A stretch of DNA of 64,000 bases, taken from Ustilago trichophora. Taxonomy: Eukaryota; Basidiomycota; Ustilaginomycetes; Ustilaginales; Ustilaginaceae. Where the stretch lies: positions 247,154 through 311,153 of the forward strand of contig OOIN01000041.1 of NCBI GenBank assembly GCA_900323505.1. Reading direction: 5' to 3'. Below, one piece after another: positions 53,184 through 62,241 of the stretch. The notes beneath the pieces are model-generated. The model saw only the letters and a program-made list of their open reading frames with translations. It was not told the origin of the DNA and did no database searches. Position 1 is the stretch's first letter. The number at the start of each line of letters is the position of its first letter. The position numbers and the translations under genes are program-made.

Positions 53184-53834
53184 TCTGCTTTGAAATTGCC
53201 GCAGTAGCTGTTCCCTTTGTGCGGAGTGAAAATTTTTGTGCGGTCAGTGATCAATGCAGCCGGTGTGAATTACCATTGATTTTTGAGGCCTTCATTGTTG
53301 CATGCGTGTGTGTTGAAATATTTTTTTCTGCGATCTTGGAAATTGATTGTGATTGAAGTCGGTGTCAGCTGGGTTGCCGATGAGGACTCTACCATAGATC
53401 TAGCTTTGGCAGACTTGAGTGACCAACAAAGACGCGTTCGCTCAGTGGCTGATCTCTTCGGAGTATTGAGAACCAATTTTTGGAGCAGGGTCCCTCCGGC
53501 GTGGGGGAAGTCGGGGTTCGATCCCCTTCGGTGTCCCATTGTTTTCAACAATGGTAATCCCCCGTCACAGAGCTAGTAAAGTCTTCTTTCAAACCCTGAC
53601 GGGTTCAATTGATGTTGATTTTCACGGCTTTGTGTCTGCGGCTTTGTTTTTGCCAAATTGCACAGTCAATTCACGCAGCACCGCACCAATTCTTTGCTGG
53701 TGATTACACCAGTAATTTTGTCATTGTATTCTACCGCATGGAAATGTGTCTATGCAGGAGACCTCAATCAACGCGGACACACAATGCACACAATACATGG
53801 AGAAGGGAACAATGTGAATTCAAAGGACAATGGA
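53184..53834. other. Convergent spacer with a tRNA-like sequence
   Basis: Separates the convergent zinc-finger and oxygenase genes. It contains the tRNA-like segment at 53431-53537 and is otherwise free of gene features. Confidence 0.5.
53431..53537 (+). ncRNA. tRNA-like sequence (possible SINE head or tRNA relic)
   Basis: TCGCTCAGTGG (53438-53448) is one base from the pol III A-box, and GGTTCGATCC (53515-53524) is a good B-box. The outer segments GACGCGT and CGGTGTC pair at five of seven positions, and the T-stem is imperfect. The 107-nt span would need a long variable arm or an intron. This looks like a decayed tRNA or the head of a SINE, not a functional tRNA. Confidence 0.35.
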
Positions 53835-55115
53835 TCAGTCAGAGTCAGGAAGAGGTTGGAACAGCTGCCAAGCATCGATGCACCTTTGCCGGTAAGCAGC
53901 CTGCTGTGCTTCTGGGGTGTTGGCCACTTTGCCACCCAGTCCGTTCCACTTGACCACATCTGAGGACATGAACATGGTCATTGATCCTCGAGTCTCTCCT
54001 GGGAGGATGGGAGAGTTGAAGTGGTGGAGCACGTGGGAAGGGAAGAAGCACAGTGCACCAGGAGGAAAGTCCAGGCTGACCTTGGCCTCGGTGAAGCTGA
54101 TCTGCAGCTTGGTGTAATCACCGTAGCTGAAGACGCCAGCTAGGCCCTGCAGATAGTCACGCCTGTCACGGTGGGGGAGGCTGTATGCCTGGCCTTCCTG
54201 GTTGATGGCCAGGGAGGGGAAGCAGGGGGCCCAGAGGAAAGCACCATGGGGCCTGTAGTGCTCCGAGCTGCCGGTGTCCATGTAGTGGCTTGCGTGGCTG
54301 GGGAAGCACTCGAAGAAGCGTGTGTTGCAGTACTCTCGGAGAGCAGTGACGTGCTTGTTGCGCAGGAATTTAATCATTGTGCGGTAATTCTTGACAAATT
54401 TGAGGTTGAAGTAGGGACCGTCCATGCAGGCAGTGTCTTGTCCACTGAGCATGAGATGAAAGGTGAAGAAGTCACCACGCAGTGACTCGACAGGTGCACC
54501 GGCAGACTTTGGCAGGTCTGCCTGCAGGCGCCTGAACTCCTGGTACATTTCTTCAAACTTGGGACTGTCTGGCTTCTTGATGACACTGGCATAGTGCAGC
54601 CCATTCTTGTCGACCAAGTGGATCGTGTCTTCCTGCCCATCAAAGGTCACCGACTGGAATCCGGTGGTGTCTGGCTGCACATTGGCCTTGGGCAGCTGGT
54701 ATTCCTTGCTGAAGAAGTCTTTGAGGTCAAGTTGAGTGGCCACAACTCTGGCTGAGTGATCCTGGAGCTTTTGCTTGAGTTTGAGATTGCCTTGGTGGAC
54801 GGCGTGTTCCCAACCTATATAATGATCACTCTTGGGGGTGTACTGTTTGACCAGGAGCTTGGATTGCTTTCTAGTGCGCTTGGGAGCGTCCATCTTTGCT
54901 ATCTCTTTGACTAATTCTAAAGTGAGGGGTTTGGGAGCCAGTGCCTTGGGTGTCGGGATGGCATTGAGTGCCTTTTTGAGCTCCGACAGGTCTGTTTTGA
55001 CCTGTTTCTCCACCTTTCTTCGCTCTGCATCATTGGTGAAGCCTGTAGAGCGTGTAGGACGCCTAGTGGAGCTGCTAGAAGGAGGAGGAAGCTTGGTGAT
55101 CTTCCTTGGCGCCAT
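53835..55115 (-). CDS. 2OG-Fe(II) oxygenase of an expanded basidiomycete family
   Basis: This single-exon gene encodes 426 aa, starting at MAPRK. The N-terminal 110 residues are basic (Lys/Arg/Ser/Pro) and could bind nucleic acid. The C-terminal double-stranded beta-helix has the iron and 2-oxoglutarate residues in order: H-x-D in LPHRDRRDYL (His315, Asp317), then LDFPPGALCFFPSHVLHH (His365) and GETRGSMTMF (Arg376 for 2-oxoglutarate). This HxD...FPPG...H...GE-R layout matches a family that is greatly expanded in mushrooms and has been linked to TET/JBP-like nucleic-acid oxidation and to transposons. No signal peptide is present. Whether this one acts on DNA, RNA or protein is unknown. Confidence 0.85.
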   Translation of the reverse strand: MAPRKITKLPPPSSSSTRRPTRSTGFTNDAERRKVEKQVKTDLSELKKALNAIPTPKALAPKPLTLELVKEIAKMDAPKRTRKQSKLLVKQYTPKSDHYIGWEHAVHQGNLKLKQKLQDHSARVVATQLDLKDFFSKEYQLPKANVQPDTTGFQSVTFDGQEDTIHLVDKNGLHYASVIKKPDSPKFEEMYQEFRRLQADLPKSAGAPVESLRGDFFTFHLMLSGQDTACMDGPYFNLKFVKNYRTMIKFLRNKHVTALREYCNTRFFECFPSHASHYMDTGSSEHYRPHGAFLWAPCFPSLAINQEGQAYSLPHRDRRDYLQGLAGVFSYGDYTKLQISFTEAKVSLDFPPGALCFFPSHVLHHFNSPILPGETRGSMTMFMSSDVVKWNGLGGKVANTPEAQQAAYRQRCIDAWQLFQPLPDSD

Positions 55116-57094
55116 CTTTGAGTTGGAAAAACCAGGTGAGGTAAAAAAACCAACTATACAATATTGGGCTGGAAATTGGGGCCAAGTAATTGTAATGGAC
55201 ACTAATGGAAAGCTATGGACGTCGCCAATGCGTAGCTAAACAGATAAAAAAGAATACTAATTGATGTGAAAAAATTATTTCTTGAGGAGGAGTGGTGGGG
55301 CTGAACCAAGTGACCAAAGTTGAGGATTTTTAGAAAATCGAAATCTTGATGAATCGCCGCGCGCTGCTCAGGAGCTACTATCGATATGTTGGTGCGTCTG
55401 TAGAAAAAAGGAGAAAAAAAATCGACGCCTCTAGAGGGCAGTTTTGATGATTGGCGCAGCCAACAAGGTCACCAAATGACTTTTTCTGTACAGATACAAC
55501 TAAGTATCACCTCTACAACTGCTTTAGAACGAGGCTGGCCAGGCCTATAGTGTTCCTAAGCGTCAATCAGAGGCAGAATGCAAGTGCAGGAGCTCTGTAA
55601 GGTACCTAGGATACCTAGTCAAGAGACAACACCAGATTCCTATGTACAATGTCCTGGTGCCTCGTGGCTGTCCATGGGTCGATAGAGATTGAGGAGACAA
55701 AGAGAATGAGCCATAGAGCAAAGAAATCGAATCACAGGAAGCAAAGTTATGGTCAAATTAAGTTTTCCATGATGAAATGTATATAGAAATGTATACTTAC
55801 CTATATGAAAAGCAACTTGGACGCTCTGGGGCTCAATGCAAGCGTGGCAAATGAGTGGCAGGGATGTCTCTAGACTAAACCAACGTCTGGGAATCGGAAT
55901 CTCAAAAAAAAAATGGGGGCTAACTTGACGGATCGTAAGGTATACGCATTGGAAGCTGGGAAAACACACTTTCTGGTGCCAAAGTGCGTATATTTAACAC
56001 TTTGCACCCTTTCCTGACGCTTTCAAGAGCTGATACAGCATGGCCATACTAAAATCGACGTGCTCTTTCCATTCCTGGGGTCCAAAACGAGCTAGGAGGG
56101 CTGCAACACTGCTCTAGTGCCTGAAAACCAGCCATTTGCCCACCTTTTGGCCTCCCCTGCACAGGAAACTCGTTGGCCAGCCCTGGCAATCGCTGGGGAC
56201 GTGCACTGGGATGCTCCAGAGAGGGCCCAGGCGTCTAGAGCGCGTGGGGATGAGGTGGGATGGCACTCGGCCGGACTCAAGGTGGGCCGGTGGGAAAAAA
56301 AGTGGGGCGATTGAGCTGAAACTCGCAGGCATGGTCCAGAGCACGTCAGAGATGAACTCTGCAGCGTCTATTTGGCCAGTGCGCACCAAAAACGCGTGAT
56401 CCTGTGGGTACAACCCGTCCAAATGAGGTCAACCTTAACCCGCATGGGTCCAGATCTGGCTGCAACCGCCGTGGGCCGTTGCCACAGGCCCAGGCCAACG
56501 TGGAACACGCATTGCCGCCGCTCTAGACCGGCCTCATTAAGTGTGGGGGCGGGAAAGGTCCAGAACCTTAACCCGCCAAGTGGGAAAATTGCATATCTGA
56601 CGCCGCAGGGCCCAGCCCTATGTTCCCACGGGGGCCCATGCACGGTATCAGGGGATATCGACGCCTGCAGGGTGCCTGGCGGGTCATTAAGTGGGCCTAT
56701 ATGCATGCACAGTGGGTCTGGTGGGCCGATTTCATCTGTAATCTCGCTTTCTAGGCTGTGGGCCTGCTCTAGACCGTGCTGCAGGGCCCTGGCGGCGTCC
56801 CTGCATGTGCCTGCATGTGCCTGCATGTGGAGACCCCGCATTTGGACCCACCGGATTCATTTCCCCACCTTCATTTCATTTCTCCGCCTTCATTTCCATT
56901 TTCGCTTTTTTGCTTCATTACCCCGCCTTCATTTGTTCCTGCATGCGGGGTAGTGGAGCCCCGCGTTCATTATCCCCACCGTGCGGGGTCTCCGGACTCA
57001 TTTCCCCGCCTTCATTTCTCCACCTTCATTTTCCACCTCATTTCCCCGCATTCATTTTCATTGACCCACAATGCTGGGTCTCCACGTTCATTTC
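55116..57094. other. Subtelomeric spacer without recognised genes
   Basis: About 2 kb. The left part is AT-rich, and 56.1-56.8 kb is richer in G and C and has open frames of 157 and 193 codons on opposite strands without coding bias. A TGCATGTGCC triple repeat lies at 56803-56829. The last 240 bp hold the degenerate TTCATTTCCCCGCC array. Confidence 0.55.
56857..57070. repeat. Degenerate TTCATTTCCCCGCC array
   Basis: Roughly a dozen copies of a 12-17 bp word of form (C)TTCATTTC(C)CC(G/A)CC in direct orientation with variable spacing. It produces Ser/Phe/His-rich frames that are not genes. Confidence 0.75.
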
Positions 57095-57103
57095 TTAGGG
57101 TTA
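57095..57103 (+). repeat. Single telomere-like TTAGGGTTA at a repeat boundary
   Basis: Nine bases matching 1.5 telomere units lie directly at the left border of the 761-bp duplication (homology between the copies starts at GGGTTATATGAC). It could be chance, but a telomere-like word at a subtelomeric breakpoint recurs here as at 50019. Confidence 0.4.
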
Positions 57104-57858
57104 TATGACTGTCTGGTCCTAGGCAAAAAACTATATGCAATTTTCTTGTTCTGGGAACCTCAGTTGGGGTGTTTAGATGTATATTAGTTACAAACATCGT
57201 TAAAGTTTAACGATTAACGTAACTTTCCGGGCCGTCAAAGTTTTCAGTCGAGATGTTGAAACTACTAATCAACTTGGCTGCAGATGGTGTGAGGGCATGC
57301 ATTGGGGTCCAAAGAGGTGGGCATGGACAGGGAAAGAGGTTTATGTTTCATGTTTGGTGCTGTACGCCATCATTCAAGGTTTAACCTTGTCAACCTGGAG
57401 TCCAACCTCCTTAACATAGGCTGGAACCTCCATAACCTCCGTAACATTGAGCTCAACCTTCACAAGATAGACTGCAACCTTGGCAACCTCTGGCTGAACC
57501 TCCAAAAGGTGGAGCTCAACGTCCATAACCTCCACAACCTCTGGCCAAACCTCCAAAAGGTAGAGCTCAAGGTCCACAACCTTTGCAACCTCTGGCCAAA
57601 CCTCCAAAAGGTAGAGCTCAACGTCCACAACCTTTGCAACCTCTGGCCAAACCTCCAAAAGGTAGAGCTCAACGTCCACAACCTTTGCAACCTCTGGCCA
57701 AACCTCCAAAAGGTAGAGCACAATGTCCACAACCTCCACATCATAGGATACAACTTCCTTTACCAAGACTGCAATGTTCACAACCTTTACAACATAGAGC
57801 AGAACCTATGGTGGCAACAACAAGGACGAAACCTGTTGCCACCCAGAAAGGTGGGTTT
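57098..57858 (+). repeat. 761-bp tandem duplication, copy 1
   Basis: The unit begins GGGTTATATGACTGTCTGG and ends near CCACCCAGAAAGGTGGGTTT. Copy 2 follows directly with very few substitutions. Copy 1 contains five 51-bp minisatellite units; copy 2 has three, which accounts for the length difference. Confidence 0.92.
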
Positions 57859-57883
57859 GGGTTATATGACTGTCTGGTCCTAG
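57323..57883 (+). CDS. NLxxL-repeat ORF, copy 1 (uncertain)
   Basis: From the ATG at 57323 a frame of 186 aa runs through the duplicated unit. The peptide is built on Asn-Leu words (NLHNLRNIELNLHKIDCNLG), then five 17-residue repeats of form NLWPNLQKVELNVHNLC, whose hydrophobic spacing resembles leucine-rich repeats. The same frame is kept in copy 2. The final 13 residues run into the next duplication unit. The 51-bp period is a multiple of three, so the opposite strand is open too, and the frame may be a by-product of the minisatellite. No signal peptide or homologue is recognised. Confidence 0.35.
   Translation: MDRERGLCFMFGAVRHHSRFNLVNLESNLLNIGWNLHNLRNIELNLHKIDCNLGNLWLNLQKVELNVHNLHNLWPNLQKVELKVHNLCNLWPNLQKVELNVHNLCNLWPNLQKVELNVHNLCNLWPNLQKVEHNVHNLHIIGYNFLYQDCNVHNLYNIEQNLWWQQQGRNLLPPRKVGLGYMTVWS
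57488..57742 (+). repeat. 51-bp minisatellite in duplication copy 1
   Basis: Five units of 51 bp, each containing CCAAACCTCCAAAAGGTAGA and GTCCACAACC words. Units differ by a few bases. Confidence 0.9.
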
Positions 57884-58517
57884 GCAAAAAACTATATGCA
57901 ATTTTCTTGTTCTGGGAACCTCAGTTGGGGTGTTTAGATGTATATTAGTTACAAACATCGTTAAAGTTTAACAATTAACGTAACTTTCCGGGCCGTCAAA
58001 GTTTTCAGTCGAGATGTTGAAACTACTAATCAACTTGGCTGCAGATGGTGTGAGGGCATGCATTGGGGTCCAAAGAGGTGGGCATGGACAGGGAAAGAGG
58101 TTTATGTTTCACATTTGGTGCTGTACGCCATCATTCAAGGTTTAACCTTGTCAACCTGGAGTCCAACCTCCTTAACATAGGCTGGAACCTCCATAACCTC
58201 CGTAACATTGAGCTCAACCTTCACAAGATAGACTGCAACCTTGGCAACCTCTGGCTGAACCTCCAAAAGGTGGAGCTCAACGTCCATAACCTCCACAACC
58301 TCTGGCCAAACCTCCAAAAGGTAGAGCTCAATGTCCACAACCTTTGCAACCTCTGGCCAAACCTCCAAAAGGTAGAGCTCAACATCCACAACCTCCACAT
58401 CATAGGATGCAACTTCCTTTACCAAGACTGCAATGTTCACAACCTTTACAACATAGAGCAGAACCTATGGTGCCAACAACAAGGATGAAACCTGTTGCCA
58501 CCCAGAAAGGTGGATTT
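57859..58517 (+). repeat. 761-bp tandem duplication, copy 2 (659 bp)
   Basis: Repeats 57098-57858 at high identity, with two fewer 51-bp units. After AGAAAGGTGGATTTGAAAAG the homology stops. Confidence 0.9.
58084..58488 (+). CDS. NLxxL-repeat ORF, copy 2 (uncertain)
   Basis: The 134-aa counterpart of the ORF at 57323 has the same ATG and frame, with three 17-residue repeats instead of five, and ends at TGA after NLWCQQQG. The frame survives a change of repeat number because the unit is 51 bp. Substitutions between copies are few, so selection on the protein cannot be judged. Confidence 0.3.
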   Translation: MDRERGLCFTFGAVRHHSRFNLVNLESNLLNIGWNLHNLRNIELNLHKIDCNLGNLWLNLQKVELNVHNLHNLWPNLQKVELNVHNLCNLWPNLQKVELNIHNLHIIGCNFLYQDCNVHNLYNIEQNLWCQQQG

Positions 58518-58891
58518 GAAAAGTGCTCTGATCAATGATCTGAGGTGCTGAGTGTGTAGAGCTGCTTGTTGCGGTTCCAATGATCCCTAACTTTCCTAGG
58601 TTTGGTCACCTGGTGGCGGAGATAATGGAGGTTGAAGTTCCACCAAGTCAAACTTTGAAGGACTGTAGCTCTGTCAATATTTAATTTTAAGCTCTGAGAC
58701 TTGGTGTGGTAATTTATATTAGCCCTATCTACGTTCAAACACAAAACATTTTTTTCAACCAGCCAAAAAAAAATTAAAAAAAAATTTGCTTTTGAAATTT
58801 TGGTGGTGCACTGACCACCAAAATTGGATAATTACTGAAATTTCATCTCCATCCATCTTTCCTTCCTACCACCACCATCCATTCCTTCACC
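58518..58891. promoter_or_regulatory. Upstream region of Cys-cluster gene 1
   Basis: AT-rich 374 bp with A/T runs around 58748-58790 and an inverted pair TTTTGGTGGTGCACTGACCACCAAAA at 58799-58824, shortly before the ATG region (CACCATGG). No gene is seen. Confidence 0.45.
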
Positions 58892-59338
58892 ATGGTCCAT
58901 CCACCCCACCACCAACTTCCTTGTCAGCAGTGCATTGATGCTAACTGTCAGGACAGATGTACTAGGACTTCCACCTCTTACAGATGTGATGTCTGCAGAG
59001 ACAGGGATCCTCCTCTTAGATGTGCTCCTCACCAGCCAGCCCCTGCCTACACCAGCCCTCAGCCAGCCAGAGCCTTCATCAACAGGCCTGGTGTTACTTA
59101 CCTGGGCTTCTACAACCAGCATCCTGATGATGCTGACTCCTCTGGAGTTTCAGTTGTGCTGCCCAGCCCTGAGCCCAGGCCTGCCCCTGCCCAGCCTGGG
59201 CCCCAGGACCTCTCCACCTTGAAAGAAAAGGTGGAGAGACTGGGGAGGGCCTTGGCAAGGTGTGACCCCAACTCTGGGGTCCTCATTGCCAGGGACCTCC
59301 ACAGGGAGGTGGAGGAGGAGCTCCAGAAGCTCCTCTAA
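58892..59338 (+). CDS. Telomere-proximal Cys-cluster protein 1 (148 aa)
   Basis: The ATG lies in a strong context (CACCATGG). Residues 11-44 hold seven Cys: C11-x2-C14-x8-C23-x8-C32-x2-C35-x8-C44, plus C19. The two CxxC halves recall the Zn2Cys6-like clusters of the genes at 60267 and 62295, though spacing differs. A Pro-rich middle leads to a charged C-terminal helix (LKEKVERLGRALARC... LHREVEEELQKLL), which may match the C-terminal module of those proteins. There is no signal peptide. A perfect C7-A4-G7 hairpin follows 25 bases after the stop. Function unknown; a metal-binding nuclear protein is a reasonable guess. Confidence 0.6.
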   Translation: MVHPPHHQLPCQQCIDANCQDRCTRTSTSYRCDVCRDRDPPLRCAPHQPAPAYTSPQPARAFINRPGVTYLGFYNQHPDDADSSGVSVVLPSPEPRPAPAQPGPQDLSTLKEKVERLGRALARCDPNSGVLIARDLHREVEEELQKLL

Positions 59339-59362
59339 GCCTCTCAAGTCTTTGTAAGAAGG

Positions 59363-59380
59363 CCCCCCCAAAAGGGGGGG
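59363..59380 (+). terminator. Perfect C7-AAAA-G7 hairpin after Cys-cluster gene 1
   Basis: Seven C, four A and seven G form an ideal stem-loop 25 bases downstream of the TAA at 59338, in the presumed 3' UTR. It could act in 3'-end formation or mRNA stability. A role is inferred only from position. Confidence 0.55.
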
Positions 59381-60139
59381 ACACTCCATTCCTCTGCCGC
59401 CAAGTCAGGTGGTTAGGTGCAATCACCAACCAAGTTAACCTCACAGGAGGAAGTCCAGGTTAAGCAAGGCTGAGCAGAAGATGTCTAGCCTGCCTGAGGT
59501 TGGTGGCAGGCTTCAGAGTGAGGTTGACACGGCAGAGATGAGCACGATGAGGTCGATGAAGAAGGGTTGAGAAGGATGACAAGGTTGATGAGCCTGGGTT
59601 GGCAAGGAGGATGAAGTTGGTTGTGGTGTGAGCGTGGTAGTGAGGTTGATGCTGGATCATCAAGTGAGGTTGGTGAGGTTGATGCTTGTGAGGCTTGGAG
59701 GCTTGAGCAAGGGTGAGGTTGAGGGCAGAGCAAGGTGAGGTTGAATTTCTCAACCCCAATTTGATCATATTATTTGCATCCATACTTTCACATCCCTGCT
59801 GAGAGTGGCAAGTTGGCAATGATGAAGTAAGATGAGAGTTGGGCTGGTGAGGTTGAATCAAGGCAGTGGCATGATGATGCTCAGGTGATGCAAGCTTGTG
59901 GAAGGATGAAGGTGCCAGAAGAGAGGTTGGTGAGGTTGGCCAGGCTTGTGGAAGGATGAAGATGGATCAGGCAGGATGAGGAGACATGGTAGTGAGGTTG
60001 GTGAGGTTGGCTTGACTCAAGAGGGATGGGGAGACATGGTAGTGAGGGTAGCAAGGATGGAGGAGGATGAAGTTGGGCTCAGACAGGTTGGGTGAGGTTG
60101 TGAAGAGGTTAATTGCAGCAGAGTGAAGACTACTTACAT

Positions 60140-60178
60140 GTCTGGGGGAAAAACCCAGTGGGAAAAAGTGCCCCAGAC
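60140..60178 (-). promoter_or_regulatory. Conserved 3'-UTR hairpin of Cys-cluster gene 2
   Basis: An 8-bp perfect stem (GTCTGGGG/CCCCAGAC) encloses a 23-nt loop that itself contains CCCAGTGGG flanked by A5 runs. The same loop, base for base, recurs at 62250-62272 after gene 3, while the stem differs by a compensatory G-C to A-T change. The gene reads on the minus strand and its stop is 89 bases away. The sequence also resembles R/U5-type LTR sequence, so a retroelement origin is possible. Confidence 0.55.
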
Positions 60179-60266
60179 CAGAGTGAGCTATGTACAGAGG
60201 TTGAGCTAGGTTGAACTAGAGAGGGGGAAGGCAGAGCTAGGTTGAGCTAGGTTGGGGAAGGATGGA

Positions 60267-61406
60267 CTAGGATGAAGTGGGGTTGGGAGAGCCACCCATG
60301 AGGCTGAGGAGCTCCTCCAGCTCAGAATCAAAGTACTGAAGAGGTCTCCTGAGTTCAGGGTTGATGATGGTGCTGTGCATCATCCTGATCCTACCAAAGG
60401 CTTCCCAGATGGCTTCCCTGAGTTCAACCTCACCTGACATCCAAGGTGTACCACTGACTCTAGGTAGAGGCCTCCTCCTAGCATTCCAATTGGGAAGATC
60501 AGCTTGGGAAGGGGATGGAGAAGGTTGGTGGGGGGATGGGGAAGGCTGGTGGTGAGGTTGGTGAGGTTGGACAGGCTGGAGTGAGGATGAGGTAGGCTGG
60601 TGGTGAGGCTTGTGAGGTTGGAGGGTGGGCTTGGAAGGTTGCTGGAGCCTGGCCCTGGACCTGAGAGGTTGGTCATCATCAGAGTCAGAGACTACCAGGG
60701 ATGAGGGCCTCTTCTTCTTGTTGGAGGAGGTTGGGTGAGGTTGGGAGGATGAGGTTGAGGTTGGGTGAGGTTGAGGAGAGGTTAGAGCACCTTGGGGAAC
60801 CTTGAGTCTCTTGGTAGGAAGGGGTCCAGGCTTGTACCAGGTTGCAGGATGGGTTGCAGAGGTTGCAATCATCCTATCACCCTTCCTCTGAGCCTCCCTG
60901 ACCAAGGCTGGAGTGTCCAAAGGTTGAGAAGTGATTTTGCAAGGCCCCTTGTTCCTCTTGTAGCATCTGAGGCACTTCATGCTCTTGCTGGACTGGAAGA
61001 ACTCACAGGGAACACCCATATTGAGGCAGGAGAAGCAGGGATACTGAGCAGGGATGTTGGGGGTCTTGCCAGAGGATGAGGTAGGTTGAGGGGGAGGTTG
61101 GCTGGGGATGTGGACAATGACTGAAGGTTGGAGAGGTTCATCCTCATCATCAGAGGAGAAGGTAGGAGGTTGTTGAGGTTGGGTAGGAGGCTGCTGAGGT
61201 GATGGAGAGGATGAAGGAGACTGCTGGTGAGGTTGCTGAGGGGATGGGGGAGGCTGGTGAGGTTGCTGGGGTGAGGTTGGAGGTTGGTGAGGTTGGATTC
61301 TGTGATGGGAAGGATGAGACTTGGGCCTCTTCTTCAACCAAGCAAGTCTCTTCTGGTTAGTGATGAGTCTCTGGCTTTGGGAAGGGCCTCTGAGGTTGGA
61401 AGGCAT
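60267..61406 (-). CDS. Telomere-proximal Zn2Cys6-like protein 2 (379 aa)
   Basis: The start is the ATG at 61406 (MPSNLRG). The N-terminal 110 residues are basic then Pro/Gln/His/Ser-rich (QQPHQPPPSPQ). The centre has a Cys cluster with Zn2Cys6 spacing: C124-x2-C127-x6-C134-x10-C145-x2-C148-x7-C156 (CFSC... CEFF... CLRC... CKI). After a second low-complexity part comes a conserved C-terminal module (WEAFGRIRMMHSTIINPELRRPLQYFDSELEELLSLMG). Gene 3 shares both cluster and module. Zn2Cys6 domains normally lie at the N-terminus of fungal regulators and bind DNA as a binuclear zinc cluster. Here the position is internal and basic residues after the second Cys are few, so DNA binding is not assured. 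A TATAAAGG lies 116 bp upstream. Confidence 0.72.
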   Translation of the reverse strand: MPSNLRGPSQSQRLITNQKRLAWLKKRPKSHPSHHRIQPHQPPTSPQQPHQPPPSPQQPHQQSPSSSPSPQQPPTQPQQPPTFSSDDEDEPLQPSVIVHIPSQPPPQPTSSSGKTPNIPAQYPCFSCLNMGVPCEFFQSSKSMKCLRCYKRNKGPCKITSQPLDTPALVREAQRKGDRMIATSATHPATWYKPGPLPTKRLKVPQGALTSPQPHPTSTSSSQPHPTSSNKKKRPSSLVVSDSDDDQPLRSRARLQQPSKPTLQPHKPHHQPTSSSLQPVQPHQPHHQPSPSPHQPSPSPSQADLPNWNARRRPLPRVSGTPWMSGEVELREAIWEAFGRIRMMHSTIINPELRRPLQYFDSELEELLSLMGGSPNPTSS

Positions 61407-61521
61407 GTTGGTGAGGTTGATGAGGATGGAGAAGGGCTTGGGGAGGATGGAGGAGGGATGTGAGAGAAGGAAGGAAGATGGATGTGGTTGGGAGGGAAGA
61501 TGGAAAGGATCAAATGACCAA

Positions 61522-61529
61522 CCTTTATA
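61522..61529 (-). promoter_or_regulatory. TATA-like element of Cys-cluster gene 2
   Basis: TATAAAGG on the minus strand, 116 bp upstream of the ATG at 61406. Position and match are reasonable for a TATA box. There is no experimental support. Confidence 0.4.
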
Positions 61530-62241
61530 CTTTTTGGAATCTGAAAATTTTTGCACCAAGTCAACCTTGAGGGAACTGCCCAGGCACTTTGCCAGTGTAG
61601 TTTTCCCAAATGGACACTGATCCAGTGCCCATCCTCTTCCAACACACCTTGATCCTCCAGCTCACCTCCCCCTACCCACCAACCTCACCCAACCTCACTC
61701 CATCTGTCACCATCCTTGCTCAGCTGGTATCAACCTCACCCAACCTCACCCAACCTCACCCCATCTGTCACCATCCTTGCCGCCCTCAGATATCAACCTC
61801 ACAACTTCACCCAACCTCACCCCATCCTTGCTTGGCTCATGTCAACCTCATGTCAACCTCACCTAATCTTTGGATCAACCTCAGCTCACCTCTGCAACCA
61901 TGTTGCTGGAATTTTGCAGCCTCAATTATCCTGAATTAACTTGATTTGTTCTTTTTCATTTTTGGTGGAGTTGGTGATCCTTGCTCAACCTCACTTGTTC
62001 TCTGGATCAACCTTCCCACTTCAACCTCACCTCATGATCACAATCAACCTCATCACACTCAAGCAACCTTAGTGGTACAGTTCCTCAACACCAATTTACT
62101 TTTGATGGGATTGGTCAAGTTGAGGTTGAGTTGAGGTTGGAGAGGTTGATCCATCCTCAACAGAGTCTCACAGCAGGCTTGGCCACTCTAGGTTGGATCA
62201 CTCAGAGGTTGGAAATGACAGCTCAAGCATCTATGTACAGG

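Larger units (their letters stand above)
59339..60266. other. Spacer rich in TGAGGTTG words; 3' flank of Cys-cluster gene 2
   Basis: Holds the hairpins at 59363-59380 and 60140-60178. Most of the rest is a field of TGAGGTTG, GGATGA and AGGTTG words in one orientation. A 133-codon minus frame (59460-59861) results from these words (QPHQPH peptides) and is not supported as a gene. Confidence 0.6.

Noticed and set aside
53431..53537. A functional tRNA gene
   Set aside because: Acceptor and T stems have mismatches and no clean anticodon arm can be drawn, so it is kept only as tRNA-like.
56368..56953. Overlapping 157- and 193-codon frames on opposite strands
   Set aside because: Neither shows codon bias, motifs or a conserved start; the plus frame ends in a simple repeat.
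57323..58488. Confident call of a leucine-rich-repeat gene pair
   Set aside because: The peptide pattern follows from a 51-bp minisatellite, and the opposite strand is equally open, so only low-confidence ORFs are reported.
59460..59861. 133-codon minus-strand frame rich in QPHQPH
   Set aside because: Explained by TGAGGTTG words. It lacks the Cys cluster and C-terminal module of the neighbouring genes.
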